From assembly GCA_045837725.1 (NCBI GenBank), contig JBEWZL010000083.1, positions 62,001 through 126,000 of the forward strand: 64,000 nt of DNA, written 5' to 3'. The notes beneath the pieces were generated by a model, which was not told the origin of the DNA, did not search any database, and saw only the letters and a program-made list of their open reading frames with translations. The position numbers and the translations under genes were made by a program. The stretch's first letter is position 1. Every line of letters begins with the position of its first letter. Below, piece by piece: positions 12,274-24,990 of the stretch. Source of the stretch: Vermamoeba vermiformis. Lineage: Eukaryota; Tubulinea; Echinamoebida.

Positions 12274-13768
12274 TCAGACGTAGACAAATTCCAAGGACTC
12301 AGGCACCAAGTTATCAGCCACAACAACGTTGTTGAGCACTTGACCAGTCGTGACATCGAGAGTATAGAGGTAAGTGTCACGATCAGCTGCCAGAGAAACG
12401 TAGAGGTTTTGAGTGATAGGATCCAAGGCCCAGTCAGTCGTGATTCCGTCAGGCATTTGAGTCTTGATGGCACTGCAGGCACCAGTAGGGCTCACCTTCT
12501 CGATGTATGAGACGAGCTCGAAGTTCTTGCCTGAAATCGCAGTCAGATCCAAATCCAGTACGCGTTACAAAAATAGCGTAGAACAAAAACACGTACCTTT
12601 GGGGATCCATTCAGTAGCAAAGATGTACAACTGCTTATGTACTGCATCATATCGCATAGTATTAGGATAGAGCATGGGATAAGTGCACATCACTTGAACA
12701 GTATTGATGGTTGACGGAGTCGACAACGAGATCTGAACAAAGGATGTTTAGATTGGCTTTCAACTCTTACAACGAAGCTATATAATAATAACACTTACAG
12801 AGTTAAGGTAGGTGCTGGAGTAGGTTTTGTTGACCTCTTTCAAGGTGAGCCAGTAGTAGATTTCGTTGGCGGAGTCGAGAGTACCAGCAGCGAAACTAAA
12901 ATCAGTATCGATTTGAGCGACTAACGCTATAATGTTAGTATATATAACTTTCTTTTAAATTAAATGCACTCACTAACACTCCAGGGCTTGGATTCGTCAG
13001 TCGGAAATGCAACCAAGAAATCTCCTTGCTTTTCAGCAGCACCAGCAACTGAAATAGGTTAATATATCATCGATAAGTTTATAATCAATAATTTTACCGA
13101 TAACGCGTTGTTGGGAAGCATCGTAAGTAAGCCTAAGTTATGAAGATCAGATGCGTTACAAAAACATTATTTCTTTCAATGAAACTATATTGACGGAGTG
13201 CTTACTCGTAGACGTATTCAAAAGGAAAGGCAATAGGAGACATGAGAGCCTTAGTCTTCACATTGCCACGGTAAACAAAGTCAGAGTTGCCATCCGTTAC
13301 GTAGTAGTACACTCCGTTCAAGAAATCGAAAGCTGAAACACCATCAATAGTGAGACTAAAGATATAAAGTCGTTAAGAAACTATCGTAGGTAATTTTAGA
13401 GAACATATTTACCTTGATCCAGCGTAGTAGAAAGTCTCCAAGATATCGCCAACTGCACCAGTCTTAGGATCGATCGTAACTAGGTGAGAAGCGGTCGCCG
13501 TATTCTTACCAGTGAACATAGTTACGGTAGAGTAGAGCATCGGCTTTGTGGCAGCAACCTATTCACAAAGATATTAGTACAAAATCCAGATGAGTCTTAG
13601 AAAAATTAGAAAAATTCTTAGATATGCTAAACTCTTACAATAATATAGTTAATCAAATTTTTAGAAACGTTAAACTAGCAAATTTCGCCTTAAAGATTTT
13701 TCGAATCCGTTTTCGCTGATGTAACTTACAACTGCCAAAATAGCCAAAAAGACGGCTAAGATCTTCAT
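12274..13768 (-). CDS. secreted beta-propeller-like protein, tandem copy C
   Basis: Third tandem paralogue, ATG at 13768, signal peptide beginning MKILAVFLAILAV. It shares exon structure and core motifs with copies A and B (TDWALDPITQNLYVSLAADR, LYTLDVTTGQVLNN) and ends ESLEFVYV. It differs most at the exon holding ISGKNFELVSYIEKVSPTG. Its upstream region does not contain an EGF fragment, unlike A and B, which suggests C is the ancestral, outermost copy and A and B arose with the fragment in their flank. Function unknown. Confidence 0.75.
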
Positions 13769-14325
13769 AACTTATAAATTGCCGGTATTAAAGTCTTATG
13801 TGTTAACGCTAAAAAAAGGGGTCAACAAAAAAAAACATAACGGTCAAATTAAATTAAAAAATAATGGCTTACCTCACCACAGCCAAAGCCAGGCATATTT
13901 CGTTACGTAACGAATATTTTTTTTGACAGCTATTATTAATGCTATTGATTTAGTGGCTCATAAGTGCACATAGCTCGATGCGTTTGGTAAGCCCTGATCT
14001 TGTTGAATAATTTAAGTAAAAATTATCAAAATATTATTTACATACGTAATTAGTTGCTATTACAACCCAAAAAGGTCTATTTCATATCAGATCGTAAACG
14101 AAATTCATACAGTGGTCAAGTTTGTAATCGCATACGCGCACTGGTTGTTTGTTCAACTAGTGACGGGCATCCTGCTGCATGGTTCAAACATAATAATATT
14201 AATTGGTCCTAACAGTTCACACGTGTTCTTTTCAATGCACAAATCATACGTTGCTTGACATGCGCCAATACAAATCCCAATGTAGTTACTCAGTAATTCA
14301 AATTTTAACGTGCTCAAGACACACA
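13769..14325. other. divergent intergenic region
   Basis: Promoter space between tandem copy C (minus) and the M15 peptidase gene (plus). AT-rich; no ORF, RNA gene or repeat that I can support. Confidence 0.5.
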
Positions 14326-15493
14326 ATGAGAGCTAGTATCCTGCTCGTATTGTTAGCCTGCGTGGCTCTCTCCACCGCACAGTACTGCGTCAACAATCCT
14401 GGCAGCTGCGTTCGTATTCGCCAAAGCGCTGGCGCATCTGCTGAAATTCTTAGCTGTGCTCCTCATGACGCTCGGTTGACTACTGATGGTCAAGTCCGTA
14501 TGGCTGATGGAATGAACTGGCGCCGCGTTCAGTATGTCTCGCTAGTTTGACACATCTGAAATTTATTTTATTGCTGGTCGTGTTTTATATTGGATTAGCT
14601 AGCATCTATACTTGCCGTATATTTTACTATTATTGGTATGATTATTAACGGTAATCTCTCAGGTACAACGGAGTATGGGGTTGGGCTGCTGTCCAATTCC
14701 TCACCACTTGCAGCGGCTCTTCTGGCAATCCGTCTGGCAGTACTAGTAAGTCAATATATGTTTAAAATGAATCTGATACCCATCGTCGTAAATTTCGGAA
14801 CTTTAAAAACGGAATCTGATCTTTTTGTGTTTGACAGCTACCGCATCCTGCGACTTCGGTCCTACTACTTCCGTCGTGGCTTACAGTGGTGGTCAAATCA
14901 TTGGTAACATCGAAGTCGTCACTCTTCAAGGTAATTCCAAAGAATGCATTCATTAACATTCCAACTCCGTTACTAACGCTTTAATCGTAGGCAAGCCTGT
15001 TGAAAAGCGTACCGCTTGTGCTTTTACACAAATGGCTGCTTCTGCTCGCTCTTCTGGTTTGAATTTGAAGATCAACAGCGGATTCCGCTCTATGGAAGAG
15101 CAACAGTACCTCTACAACTGCTACCAGACCCAATCATGCAACAATGGTAAGTATACGCTAAACATTAGATATACTTTAACCGAATGATATCCCATTTGGA
15201 AGTTCGCAAAGAGTGATTTTGTTGGATCTGACCCTTGCGTGCGCAGGTAACAAGGCTGCAAAACCTGGCTACAGCAACCATCAAAATGGTATTGCTGTTG
15301 ACATTTCCACTGGAGGAGGGTAGGTCTCTATACTGTATCAATACGAGGCCATTTGAACTTACCTGTTCGTTGCTACAGTGCCTACGAGTGGCTCGCTGCC
15401 AACGCTCACAAATTTGGTTTTGTACGCACTGTGCCCACTGAAAAGTGGCATTGGGAGTACCGCCCTGGATCACCTCGCGCTTCTTATACTTAA
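14326..15493 (+). CDS. secreted SH3b + M15 D-Ala-D-Ala carboxypeptidase-like peptidoglycan hydrolase
   Basis: Predicted to cut bacterial peptidoglycan cross-link peptides outside the cell or in the phagosome. Exons: 14326-about 14530, 14663-14745, 14838-14930, 14991-15146, 15247-15319, 15379-15493; frames agree at every junction. The signal peptide MRASILLVLLACVALSTA is followed by a bacterial SH3-like domain (VRIRQSAGASAEI ... WRRVQYNGVWGWAAVQFL), a Ser/Gly linker and a VanY-type M15B domain. Zinc and catalytic motifs are complete: SGFRS, SNHQNGIAVDIS (SxHxxGxAxD) and EKWHWEY (ExWHxE). Cysteines in both domains fit an exported protein. M15 enzymes are mainly bacterial and phage proteins, so horizontal acquisition followed by gain of five introns is likely, and fits an organism that feeds on bacteria. 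Confidence 0.88.
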
Positions 15494-15687
15494 GTCCGTG
15501 TTAATTAGTCTCTGTATTCCTATAAGCATAAAGAATAAATTTTGATATCATTTTTTGTTCTTTGATCAAGATCTGTTGTTTCGCAAGAATGAATTTAATT
15601 GTATATAGTATTTTAAAGCTTGTACTGTACATCAGTTTAACATAATTTAGTCGTATCGAGGTCGATCTGTCTCTCTCTCTTTAATTC

Positions 15688-17160
15688 TTATCTGGTCAAC
15701 GAGTCAATGTATTCAGCGAGTGGCGCTAATTCTTTTTTGTCGATTAAATCGAACTCCAATACGAAGAAAATAAAGTGTTTAAAACTGGTATTCACATGCG
15801 CTTCAAGGCCCAGCGTAACCACTAATTAAAATAATAAAATTAGTACTGGTACAGATCTCCAAACCCTTTTAGTCTATACTATATTTAAATACGTATTAAT
15901 AGTATATATGATCAGCATACGTACCATGTTGGAAATGTGCGTGATAAACGTGCGCGTAAACTCTGAATAACCGCTTGAAAATGTGTTTGACTTTGTCTAA
16001 GTAGTTGGGCGGGAATGGCGCTGAATCTAGTATAATAATATTAATATACGTCATATGGTAACACGAAACAAGGATAAACATTAAATTAATCGAATTTCCG
16101 GCTCGAACCAGCATTAATAAAAAATAGTCTTTAGATCTTCTTGATCGCTTAGATGATGAGTGCTATAATGACTTACTCTTAATAGGGAATATAGTTTGAT
16201 CATCGAGCTGCTTTTTGACCCATTCAAACAGATATTTGGCATAATCATTCGCTGAGACTTTAATGGCTTTCTTAATTTCTTTTCCATCAGCCCAGTGATA
16301 CTCATATCTAGTATAATATCATAGTAAGTATATGTCAGTGACGACATGTAACAATTTCGATCAGAAATAACGCGTGGTAGCTTCGTGTAACGATCAAGAT
16401 CTCGATCAGAACTTGATTTTTCCAAAATAGGCAATAATCGAATCATTATACTCCTATTTTACTTACTTAGGACCAGCGCTCATAATAGAGCATTCAGTAC
16501 CAGTACAGAGCTCGGCAATAGTGCCCCAAAGCATATTAATTTGATTGTAGAAATCGGCCACTATTTTCAACATATTAATAACCGTGTATAAGAAATATTG
16601 CTATAAAAAATAAATAACAATGATTTTATATGATAAATCGCTCGTTGATGATTCAAATTAATTTCTGACACGAGAGTGATCCGGGTTAAATTTTGCTTGA
16701 CGGTGATCATATTAATGAAATCTTACCATGTACCGCTAACCATTCATTAATGTCCTCTCCTTCAGGTAATGTAACTAATAACCGCAGATCTCCATTGCCT
16801 GAAAACGAAAATATAAATTAAATCACTTATTAAATAGAGTATTTAATATAATCCATAATTTCACCTATTTTAGGTAAAGTATTCGTTGTAAAATAATTTT
16901 AAAATTATTGATGACGATTTATCACGAAATTTAAAAAAGATTTTTTTGTGCGGTTAACACATCTGTCAAAAAATACCAATGCTTGTGCGTTAAATAGTGA
17001 ATTATCAGTACCTAATGTAGTTTCTGTGTATTTTCTTGTATCTCCTTTGCCGTCAGATCCTTTTCCTTTATTGACTTTGAAACCGTCGCTAGAAAAGTCA
17101 TTACATCAATTAAACTTGAATAGAACGGAAATTAGCATTAAATACATACGGCTTAAGCAT
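15688..17160 (-). CDS. MOB1: MOB1 kinase activator (Hippo / mitotic exit pathway)
   Basis: Adaptor that binds and activates NDR/LATS kinases, controlling mitotic exit, cytokinesis and polarity. Recognised from [70 protein letters not shown] and the C-terminus [13 protein letters not shown]. All four zinc ligands are present: two Cys in CTGTEC and two His in [10 protein letters not shown]. Start inferred at 17160 (MLKP, then a GTATGT donor and an acceptor before [10 protein letters not shown]), giving an 11-nt first coding exon; this start is less certain than the body. The 3' end converges with the M15 peptidase gene (195-nt spacer). Its upstream neighbour is a kinase gene on the same strand, only 160 nt away. 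Confidence 0.9.
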
Positions 17161-17320
17161 GTTGTATGTCGTATTATATTTGTTTGGTTCAAATACCAAA
17201 TCCACGCAGAAAATTTAATTTCGCAAGCCCAGATGGGCCCTGGTAGAATACTAAAGCACGTGCTGCCTAGTGCAGATAGCACAGATAACAATTTTAATGT
17301 ATTATTTTACTTGAAAACGC

Positions 17321-20300
17321 CTATAATAACAAAATGGAGTCCATATCTGTAGCATTATTGTCGCGACTAGATGCGCTCAACAAACCGTGTTTTTTCTCCT
17401 TCTTTTTGCGCTTCTTATCGACCTCCTTATGTATCTCTTCGCTTAGCATTGTTTCTAAGATCGTTACGAGCTGTTCTGCGGTCGGTCTCAAAGCTGGATC
17501 TGTTGCCCAACATTGCGTGATCAAATCTCGGAAGGGCTCCGGACAATCGAGCGGAATAATTGGTCTGTTGCCTTCGAGCACGTGACGGGCAATTTCCCAA
17601 GGGTGCTCGAATTCAGTGAACGGCTCGTTCTGTACCCAAAGGGCCCAAAGAATTAACGCAAAGCTATAAATGTCTGCCTTGAGATCGTAATGGGTCTTTG
17701 CCATAATTTCAGGGGCCATATACATCGGCGTGCCAATGCCCATCGTGTACTTGTTGGCAAGTTTTTCCGACACCGCTCTGCAAATAAAAAATTAATATCT
17801 GTGAAAATTTTTGAACGTCGGGTTTGGACCAAGTTTTCTCATCCCAAAAAAGGCAATGGCCAGTAAATATTTTGCAAATATACAATAGGTGCGTAGTAGT
17901 ATATACAGTGTAAATACGGCAGTAAAATAAACATACCTAGCGGTACCAAAGTCGGCGAGTTTGACGCTAACAGTGGCTGGATCTGGCGACAACGACACGA
18001 CGAGCAAGTTATCAGGCTTGAGATCTCGATGCAAAATCTTGTTTTGGTGCAAGAAATTGACCGCCTTGGCTGCATCGACGGCTATTTTCAGCTTGACCAA
18101 GAAACTTAATTGACACGTGGCCATCAGGCGCTAAATAAGCGAGTCAATCTCAGTCCTGAATAAATATCATATGACAAACTTACAGTCAAGTTGCCTAGTT
18201 CAATAAACTCTGTGACAATTGCTAATTTTCCACGAACTTTGGATGCACCAACAAATTGGACTAAACAACGAGGCGTGAGTACTATAACTAAAGTATTAAA
18301 GACACTAATACTAACCGATATTTTTGTGTCTTAGTTTAGTCATTAAATCAATCTCCCGGTCAAATTCATCGAGCATTTCATCAGGCATGTCTTGGATCTT
18401 GAGCACTTTAATCGCCACATCTTGGCCACGGTACTAAATTAAAAGTTAATATTCATATAATAGCCGACGCCTATTATAATAGGATAAAATATCAAAGGTA
18501 TACAGCATTATCTAAGACCGTCAAAGTTGTATGAAATGACACGATGACACGTGTCAAACGAGATCCGACCAATAACATACCTTTCCTCTATATACAGTTC
18601 CATAAGCACCATCACCAATGATTAATTGTCGATTAATCTGAATTTCATCAAAATCGATAAATGTTGACATTTCACCGATGACGTGGAACACCATGTACGA
18701 ATGGACTTGATGCACTGAAAAAATAAACAGACGTTAGAATACTAATATTTCCTAATTTGGAATAATCTTTGAATGACTCACGTGGCAATTGTAATCCAAT
18801 AGCGACTTCAGCTTCAGTCGTCATATTGACAACGAGTTTGACACGGATCTCGATAGGTTTATCCTAAGTATAGTATGTTAGACTCCATTACTATATAAGT
18901 ACTCAATATATCACGTGACTTACTTGTTTGACCGTGCCTTGACTCGGAGTGAATGTAATAGTGAACTTTGGGCTCGTTGGCGGATGCAGTTGGAAACTAA
19001 CACCTTCATCTCTGCCACTGCGCTGTTTGGGCCACGACAAAGTGAATCGATCTTCATAGGCTTGACCGACTTTGAATTGATTGAGGCCCTTGCCAAAGTC
19101 GAGCATTTCTTTCGAGATCTGGAGAAAAAAAATGACACGTGTCAGAAACTTGGATGTCACTAAGAACTACCACCAAAACTTACCTTAATAGGCATTTCTC
19201 GTAACAAAACACCCCTAAACATAGTAATGTTATTGATTGGTCAATAAAATTATTGCAAATGACAAAACTTACTTTGAATCAACAGGCGGGGTCCAATCGT
19301 GCGTCAGATCCGTGTCGTGGAATTCAGATCGCTTAATACCATATTTGGACACCATACGAGAGTCGTCGGAGTTATTCGCGTTGTTGCCTTCAATCTTAGC
19401 CCGATGCTGCAACAAAGCTAACAGTTGCGCACGACTATTGGATCTGCACGTCAAAACAAAGTTAGAACGTGGTTCCATATTGCCAAATAAGGAAATAATC
19501 GTACGCAGTGTCATCGTCTGTCAAGAGCTCGTAATCGTCATTCAATCCCATTCTGGCTAACTGACGTCTATGGAACAAAAGTTGCGTTAGCAAAATATTC
19601 ATTTTCCTTTTATGGCAATTCCTTATTTTGACTTACTTTCTGTAGACGTACCACGCAATGACGACACCTACAATCAGCAACAGACCACCGCCAACAGTTG
19701 AACTGATGATAATAATTTTTCCTAATTTGGAAATATTAGTCTCGCTAACCAACTTTAAATTGTATTCTCTTACGCTTATATTCTTCTTCTTGTTCGACTA
19801 ACAGCGGGTCGTTATCTGGCGCAAGACCGCATGAAGCTAACAAAAATGATTAGTGGATCGAGCTCGGCAGATCTGAATCTAAAACCAAAGCCTTACTTTC
19901 GCAATCAGTATATGTTCGTGACGGCAAGCAAACTGATTCGCTCGGGCACCACAAACAATTGATGTGAATGCACGAGTCACACGAGGTCATGGACATGCAC
20001 TCATCAGTCGAGTTTAGGACATCTAAAAATAGACCCTATTAGCACGACATGGATTAATTCCCACGTGATTATACTCACCTCGGAGGCAGTTCAGTGAAGG
20101 CGGGTCAGCTGGATAAAATCCCAAATCTCTCTTGCACTTGCACGTGAACTCATTGCACCCTGGACCGACCTCACATTCTTCGCCCGTATCCATTCGAAGA
20201 TTTCCACAACCTATTGGGAAGGTAAGTACTATATTATAGATGCATATTATATGATTAAATAATACTTACGTCGTTCACAGTCTATTGACTCGGGATCTTT

Positions 20301-22837
20301 CGGGACCCAAGTTGGATCTTTACATTGACAAAATGGTGTACAGCCCACACCACCGTCACATTGTTCATTTTCATCTAATACACCGTTGCCACACAAGAGC
20401 TCTATTATACCGTTATTAACATTGCTAAGAGAAGCATTGCATACCTTTGCAAGCGTACGGATCCCACGGATCTGTCACGTATTTTTCGGGGCAATTGGTG
20501 CAAACTAGTAATAGAGTAAGTACTGTTATAGTATTATATTATAGTGATATCTTACTAAAGCTGCCAGGTATGTTCGTGCAGTTAGCGTATCCCGTGCCCT
20601 CACAAAGTGTTGCATTTAACGCGCACTCGTCAATGTCTGTGCACATGTGTTACAATTGTAATTTATATAAACTGATTAATATAGCAATATTACCAATGCA
20701 CTTGTGACCGTTGCTATATTGATCGATATATCCGGGCGGACAAGGCGTGCAGTTGTAACCGGGTGACAAATTAATGCACTCGGTCAAAACATCACAGCTG
20801 TCATAACCCAACTCACATTCATTGATATCCTCTATAATATTAATATTAAGTTTACTATATGATATTGTTATTCGTCTTAATTACCGTCGCAAAAGTCGCC
20901 AGTAAAGTGCGGGTCACAATCGCATTTGTTCAACTCCGTGCACAGGCCGTGAACACACTGACCATCGCAAGTGCCTATGATATGTTAGTACTAGTAGTAG
21001 GTCTCGGCTACATTACATTGTTGCGAAAGGCATCTGTTTGGCGCTGCTCTGAATGACGTGTTAGCGACGAACATTCGCTGGTCTCGATCGAAAAATCCTT
21101 GGAACATGAAGGGATTGAAGGTCAGCATTGTTACTAAAAAACCTCCATTGCCCGAGACAGGTCCAATTGTCGTAATATCATCGCACTATATAAAAATATC
21201 AGTCAGATCCAAATTTTCTGATCGGCGATCTAAAAACGTACCAGGGTCATGCATAAACGTGAGAAGGTCGCGTAATCTTGACTCGATAAATCTTCTGTGC
21301 GTGATGTAGTAGCAATCATGCCTAACGTTACAAATTGCTCTGTGACAGGTAAGGCTGAAAGCTTTGTTAGACCTTGCTAAAAAAAAAAATAGGAAATTCA
21401 TAGGATAAAATGGAAATTGTGATCGTAGGCTCAATTGATGATACAATACAATAAACTACTACTTACAAGGATCATTCATGCCATAAGCAAAATTGAACGG
21501 CCCGACAGAGGTCCATCTAGGATCGTACGCTTTTGCAAGCTTAACAATTGATGCATTGTGACTAACGCAATATAAGCCAGCAGGAGGTACGTCTGTCGTT
21601 GTTAACGCATCGCTAATCTTTAATGCGCCTAAAATACATCCGTGTTAAAACTTATTCTTAAGGGAATTACTATTAATCAATCAATTTATAATTTAAATAA
21701 TTTGGTAATATGTATCAAGCTTCAATAATGATCGAATTATGCGATTTTGTCGCCTATATTAATTCATGAAATAAAGATCTTACCGGTGCAGATCGGTTTC
21801 CAAACTACAAGCCTCTGACCCGACACTGTGACTTCTCCTAATTGATGCCAGCTCGTAGGCCGAAAAAATAGTGCACCCGCGTCTATTGTGCATTAATTAG
21901 CGTCCGAAATTCACAACGATCCAAAATTTTGTGTGGTTACAAAGCAAATAGAAATTTGAATAATACGAAAATCATTCGTTGAATATACTATGGTTGAATT
22001 ATAACGGTATTGTTTGGCTAGTTATCATCATTATTTTAATTATTGGGACTATTTTTAAATTTTTACCTGATCGACTTGCTAATTGGAGCAAAATTGCTAA
22101 TGTGATCAAATTTAATACAGTAGGCATTTATATGACATTAATATATCCGTATAAGCAGATAATATTGTTGGTTTGATTGAGGATCGTTGTCAAGTCCCAC
22201 AAGTTCTATTGACCAGGCACAAAATGAATATACAATTATACAATAGCACTCATGTGACTGTATAATGTCGTTGGATCAGAATAAATTAGGAAACGAACAG
22301 CAAATGGGACGGAAGGAGCATCGAAAAAATTGACACGTGTTTGACACTTTTGGTGTCAGACAAAATATCTGCTTCAAAATTGATATTAATACAATATATA
22401 AGCCCCATATTAACTAATTCACCATGAAAAACTCCGTCCGTATCAGCATTTGCTCGGACAAAATAAGATCTGCACCGGACGTAAAGAAAATTAAATGGAC
22501 GTATTAAAAGCGGTAATTCGAGGAGATAGTACACGAATTTTAATATTGTTTTAATATTTATTATTAATAAAGGTTTTCTGCAAATTAATATTGCGGCTTG
22601 AAGATTTTTGTTGATCTAAAAATCTAAGTGCACTTTATATCCGGGGATATAACGAATTACCAAGGATAATAATTACAATAACATTTCACGATACTCTTTT
22701 ACTTATAACGAAGTTATTGTGCAACAATAGTTTGGGGATTTGGGCGATCGCATAAATTCTACTTACGAAATGAAACCGTCAAAATCATATTCTCGCTTAG
22801 TATCATCGCTATTGTTATGCTGAAATGACCCGACCAT
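17321..22837 (-). CDS. transmembrane receptor kinase (TKL type) with EGF/cysteine-rich ectodomain
   Basis: Many small exons. N-terminal region: exons near 22837-22760 ([19 protein letters not shown]), 22486 downwards ([15 protein letters not shown]) and 21885 downwards ([20 protein letters not shown]), then EGF and other cysteine-rich modules at about 21000-19850 ([24 protein letters not shown]). The membrane helix [19 protein letters not shown] lies at about 19720-19640. A juxtamembrane segment and a beta-sandwich-like domain ([14 protein letters not shown]) at about 19230-18790 precede the kinase. The kinase has all key motifs: [48 protein letters not shown] indicates Ser/Thr or TKL rather than a true tyrosine kinase. 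The tail is Lys-rich. No signal peptide is seen at the assigned start, so the true 5' end may lie in an unresolved exon. Introns hold TGACACGTGTCA twice and three CC(A/T)6GG motifs. Confidence 0.8.
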
Positions 22838-22986
22838 TTCTCCTCGGAATTGGTGCGTGGATCCCAGTGACACGTGTCACTCGCTCTTCGTAACAACAAT
22901 GCGTGCTGCGATCATTTGACAGGTTAGTCTCAAAATCTTTATTGTTTAAGTAGACAGAAGGTAGGGTACCATATTAGCAAGCCATA
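22838..22986. promoter_or_regulatory. short divergent promoter with palindromic G-box
   Basis: Only about 150 nt separate the receptor kinase gene (minus) from the 7TM gene (plus). The interval holds a perfect 14-nt palindrome, GTGACACGTGTCAC, at 22867-22880, with the CACGTG core bound by bHLH and bZIP factors. The same 12-nt core occurs in introns of the flanking gene (18545, 19133). Shared regulation of the two membrane genes is a reasonable inference. Confidence 0.5.
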
Positions 22987-24990
22987 ATGATCGGTTCCAT
23001 CACGAGTAAGTACATCCACGATTGTAACGGCTTTACGAACTTAATTTTAACTAACTACGTCTATCATTAGGATGCGCTATAGTATTGGCGTGCTTCTCTT
23101 GCTTCGTTCTATCATCAGCACGCATTATTGTGGCTGAAACAAACGAAGAGTTTGACTCTGCGCAACTGTTCTTCGGTAAGAGCGAATCCGCATTCGCAGC
23201 TTGGATTTAGCGTCCCAAAACATCTTATAATGACATTATACTATCTTCAGCTAATTATGACCTCTTTGAGACCTTCAACGGAGAAATGGTTCTTGCGGAT
23301 GCAGCTAACGTGACTGGCAAGATCGTGTTTTCAGCGGATATACCGACTATTCCTATTGTCATGTATATTATACGTGACTTAATGCGACTTAATCCACGCG
23401 CTATTATAGTTAGCGAACATTATAGTAAGTTCCGGCACTTTATATTTCTCATAGATTTTATCCGACACTTCTCAAAGGCAAGAACATATAGATATATACT
23501 CTTACTTATGCCCTTCATATTGTATCCATAACCAGGATAGTTATTGACCGATTTTCTAATTGAATAGAGTAGATTTCGATTTATTACTTATCGATTATTT
23601 ATTGAACTTCAATTCGATCCAACCAATAGTTAATATCATTTTAGCCATTCCTGGACGTGGTATGTATAATTGGGACGGTCAGGATGTATCTTCTATCACG
23701 TTGCCAGTCCTTCAAGTGTCGCTGGATGTGAGTCACCATTTAACTGCCTTACTCAATGCAACTCGGGCATTGAACGTCACAATATCTTCTGAAGGTAGTT
23801 TAATATATTTTCGTTGCGATACTGCCGTTAAAGAGCTCAAATTTGTCGCCTGTATTTACTTACGCAAAATTTCCTTTTTAGGAAATCGCTGGACCGACGT
23901 TTATCACTCATGGGGATTGATCTTATGGCGAGTCGCATTGATTTTATGCGGTTGCGCGTGCATTGGTGTCGCTTTCTGGAAAATAACGCAATTTGGTTTG
24001 TGGTCCAAATCCAAGCAGTGTCAGATCTCCGTTGTCTCCGCGTGTCTGGCCATTGAAATTATTGGAAATTTCTGTAAGACTCCACGGAATAATATTTATG
24101 TGGCGCTAAATTTGTTTCTAGGGCGTATATTGTACGTCGCGTTGGATCCGTTTGGATGCTGCAACGTTTTGACTTATTGGGGCGTAAATACTCTGAATTC
24201 GCTTAGTTTTCCTTACAATATCAGTAGCTTCTTATTGGTCACTTTGTATTGGTACGTATTGCCTTTAAAGACTAAATATGCGTTCAGGGAAAGGACTAGA
24301 TCCGCAATTTGACATTTTGCATCAAAATAGCCAGCCGTATCTCTTATATGATATTTAGACATTATTATAGCGCTTCTAATTATTTAAATTGAAGGCACGA
24401 GTGCATGTCAAGAGCTTCGTTGGATCAGAATCCGTTCTTGAAAAAGTTGAAGATTCCTTTCTACTGCTTGGCAGGAGGACTAATACTCCTCGATATTTTA
24501 TTCACCATTCTCAGTTTTTTCGAGAATATGCGGAAGTCCGTCGTTTTAGTTTCGATCTACAGCGCTATTTTGGTAGCGTTGCTTATTTTCTACGGAATAA
24601 CTGCCGCGAGATTATTGAAACGATTATCCAAGACTAATAAGCTATTAGATACTCAATACAGAGTCAAAAAGGTGCGTAGAATCTGATCCACCTTAATTAG
24701 TTGAAAATAAATTTGATAAAAATATTATTCTAATGCTCATTTTTATTTAGATGACGATTACTTTGCTAGTAGGCGGTGGATTACAGTTCTTTGGGCTAAT
24801 ACTGACCGTTATCTTCATCATCGACGCCATTATGCAAGTCCCTGTCAATTTTGTAACGGTGTGGGGCGTGTTTTTCTTGCTGCTTGATGGCATGTCGATG
24901 GCACGATTATTGACCTTCCAAAAGCGCGCCAAAAATAAGTCGAGCGGCACAGCTACTGGCAGCAGTCAAACTACGGAGGTTAAAATGTAA
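22987..24990 (+). CDS. seven-transmembrane protein with PA-like ectodomain
   Basis: First exon is 19 nt (MIGSIT); the second completes a signal peptide (CAIVLACFSCFVLSSA). The ectodomain contains a protease-associated-like segment (KIVFSADIPTIPIVMYIIRD ... NPRAIIVSE), split by an intron at 23425, and N-glycosylation sites. Seven hydrophobic segments follow: LILWRVALILCGCACIGVAF, VVSACLAIEIIGNFW, ISSFLLVTLYW, YCLAGGLILLDILFTIL, VVLVSIYSAILVALLIFYGI, LVGGGLQFFGLILTVIFII and FVTVWGVFFLLLDG. The NFWRILYVALDPFGCCN stretch between helices is cysteine-rich and looks like a family signature. The C-terminus is short and Ser/Thr-rich. I checked phase at the junctions, including TYW-H at about 24250/24395. 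A GPCR-like role is plausible but not shown; no named GPCR family is recognised. Confidence 0.7.

Noticed and set aside
21979-22176. Plus-strand hydrophobic frame ([17 protein letters not shown]) that could be a small membrane protein
   Set aside because: It lies in an AT-rich intron of the minus-strand receptor gene, has no splice or promoter context, and AT-rich DNA readily yields Ile/Leu/Phe frames.
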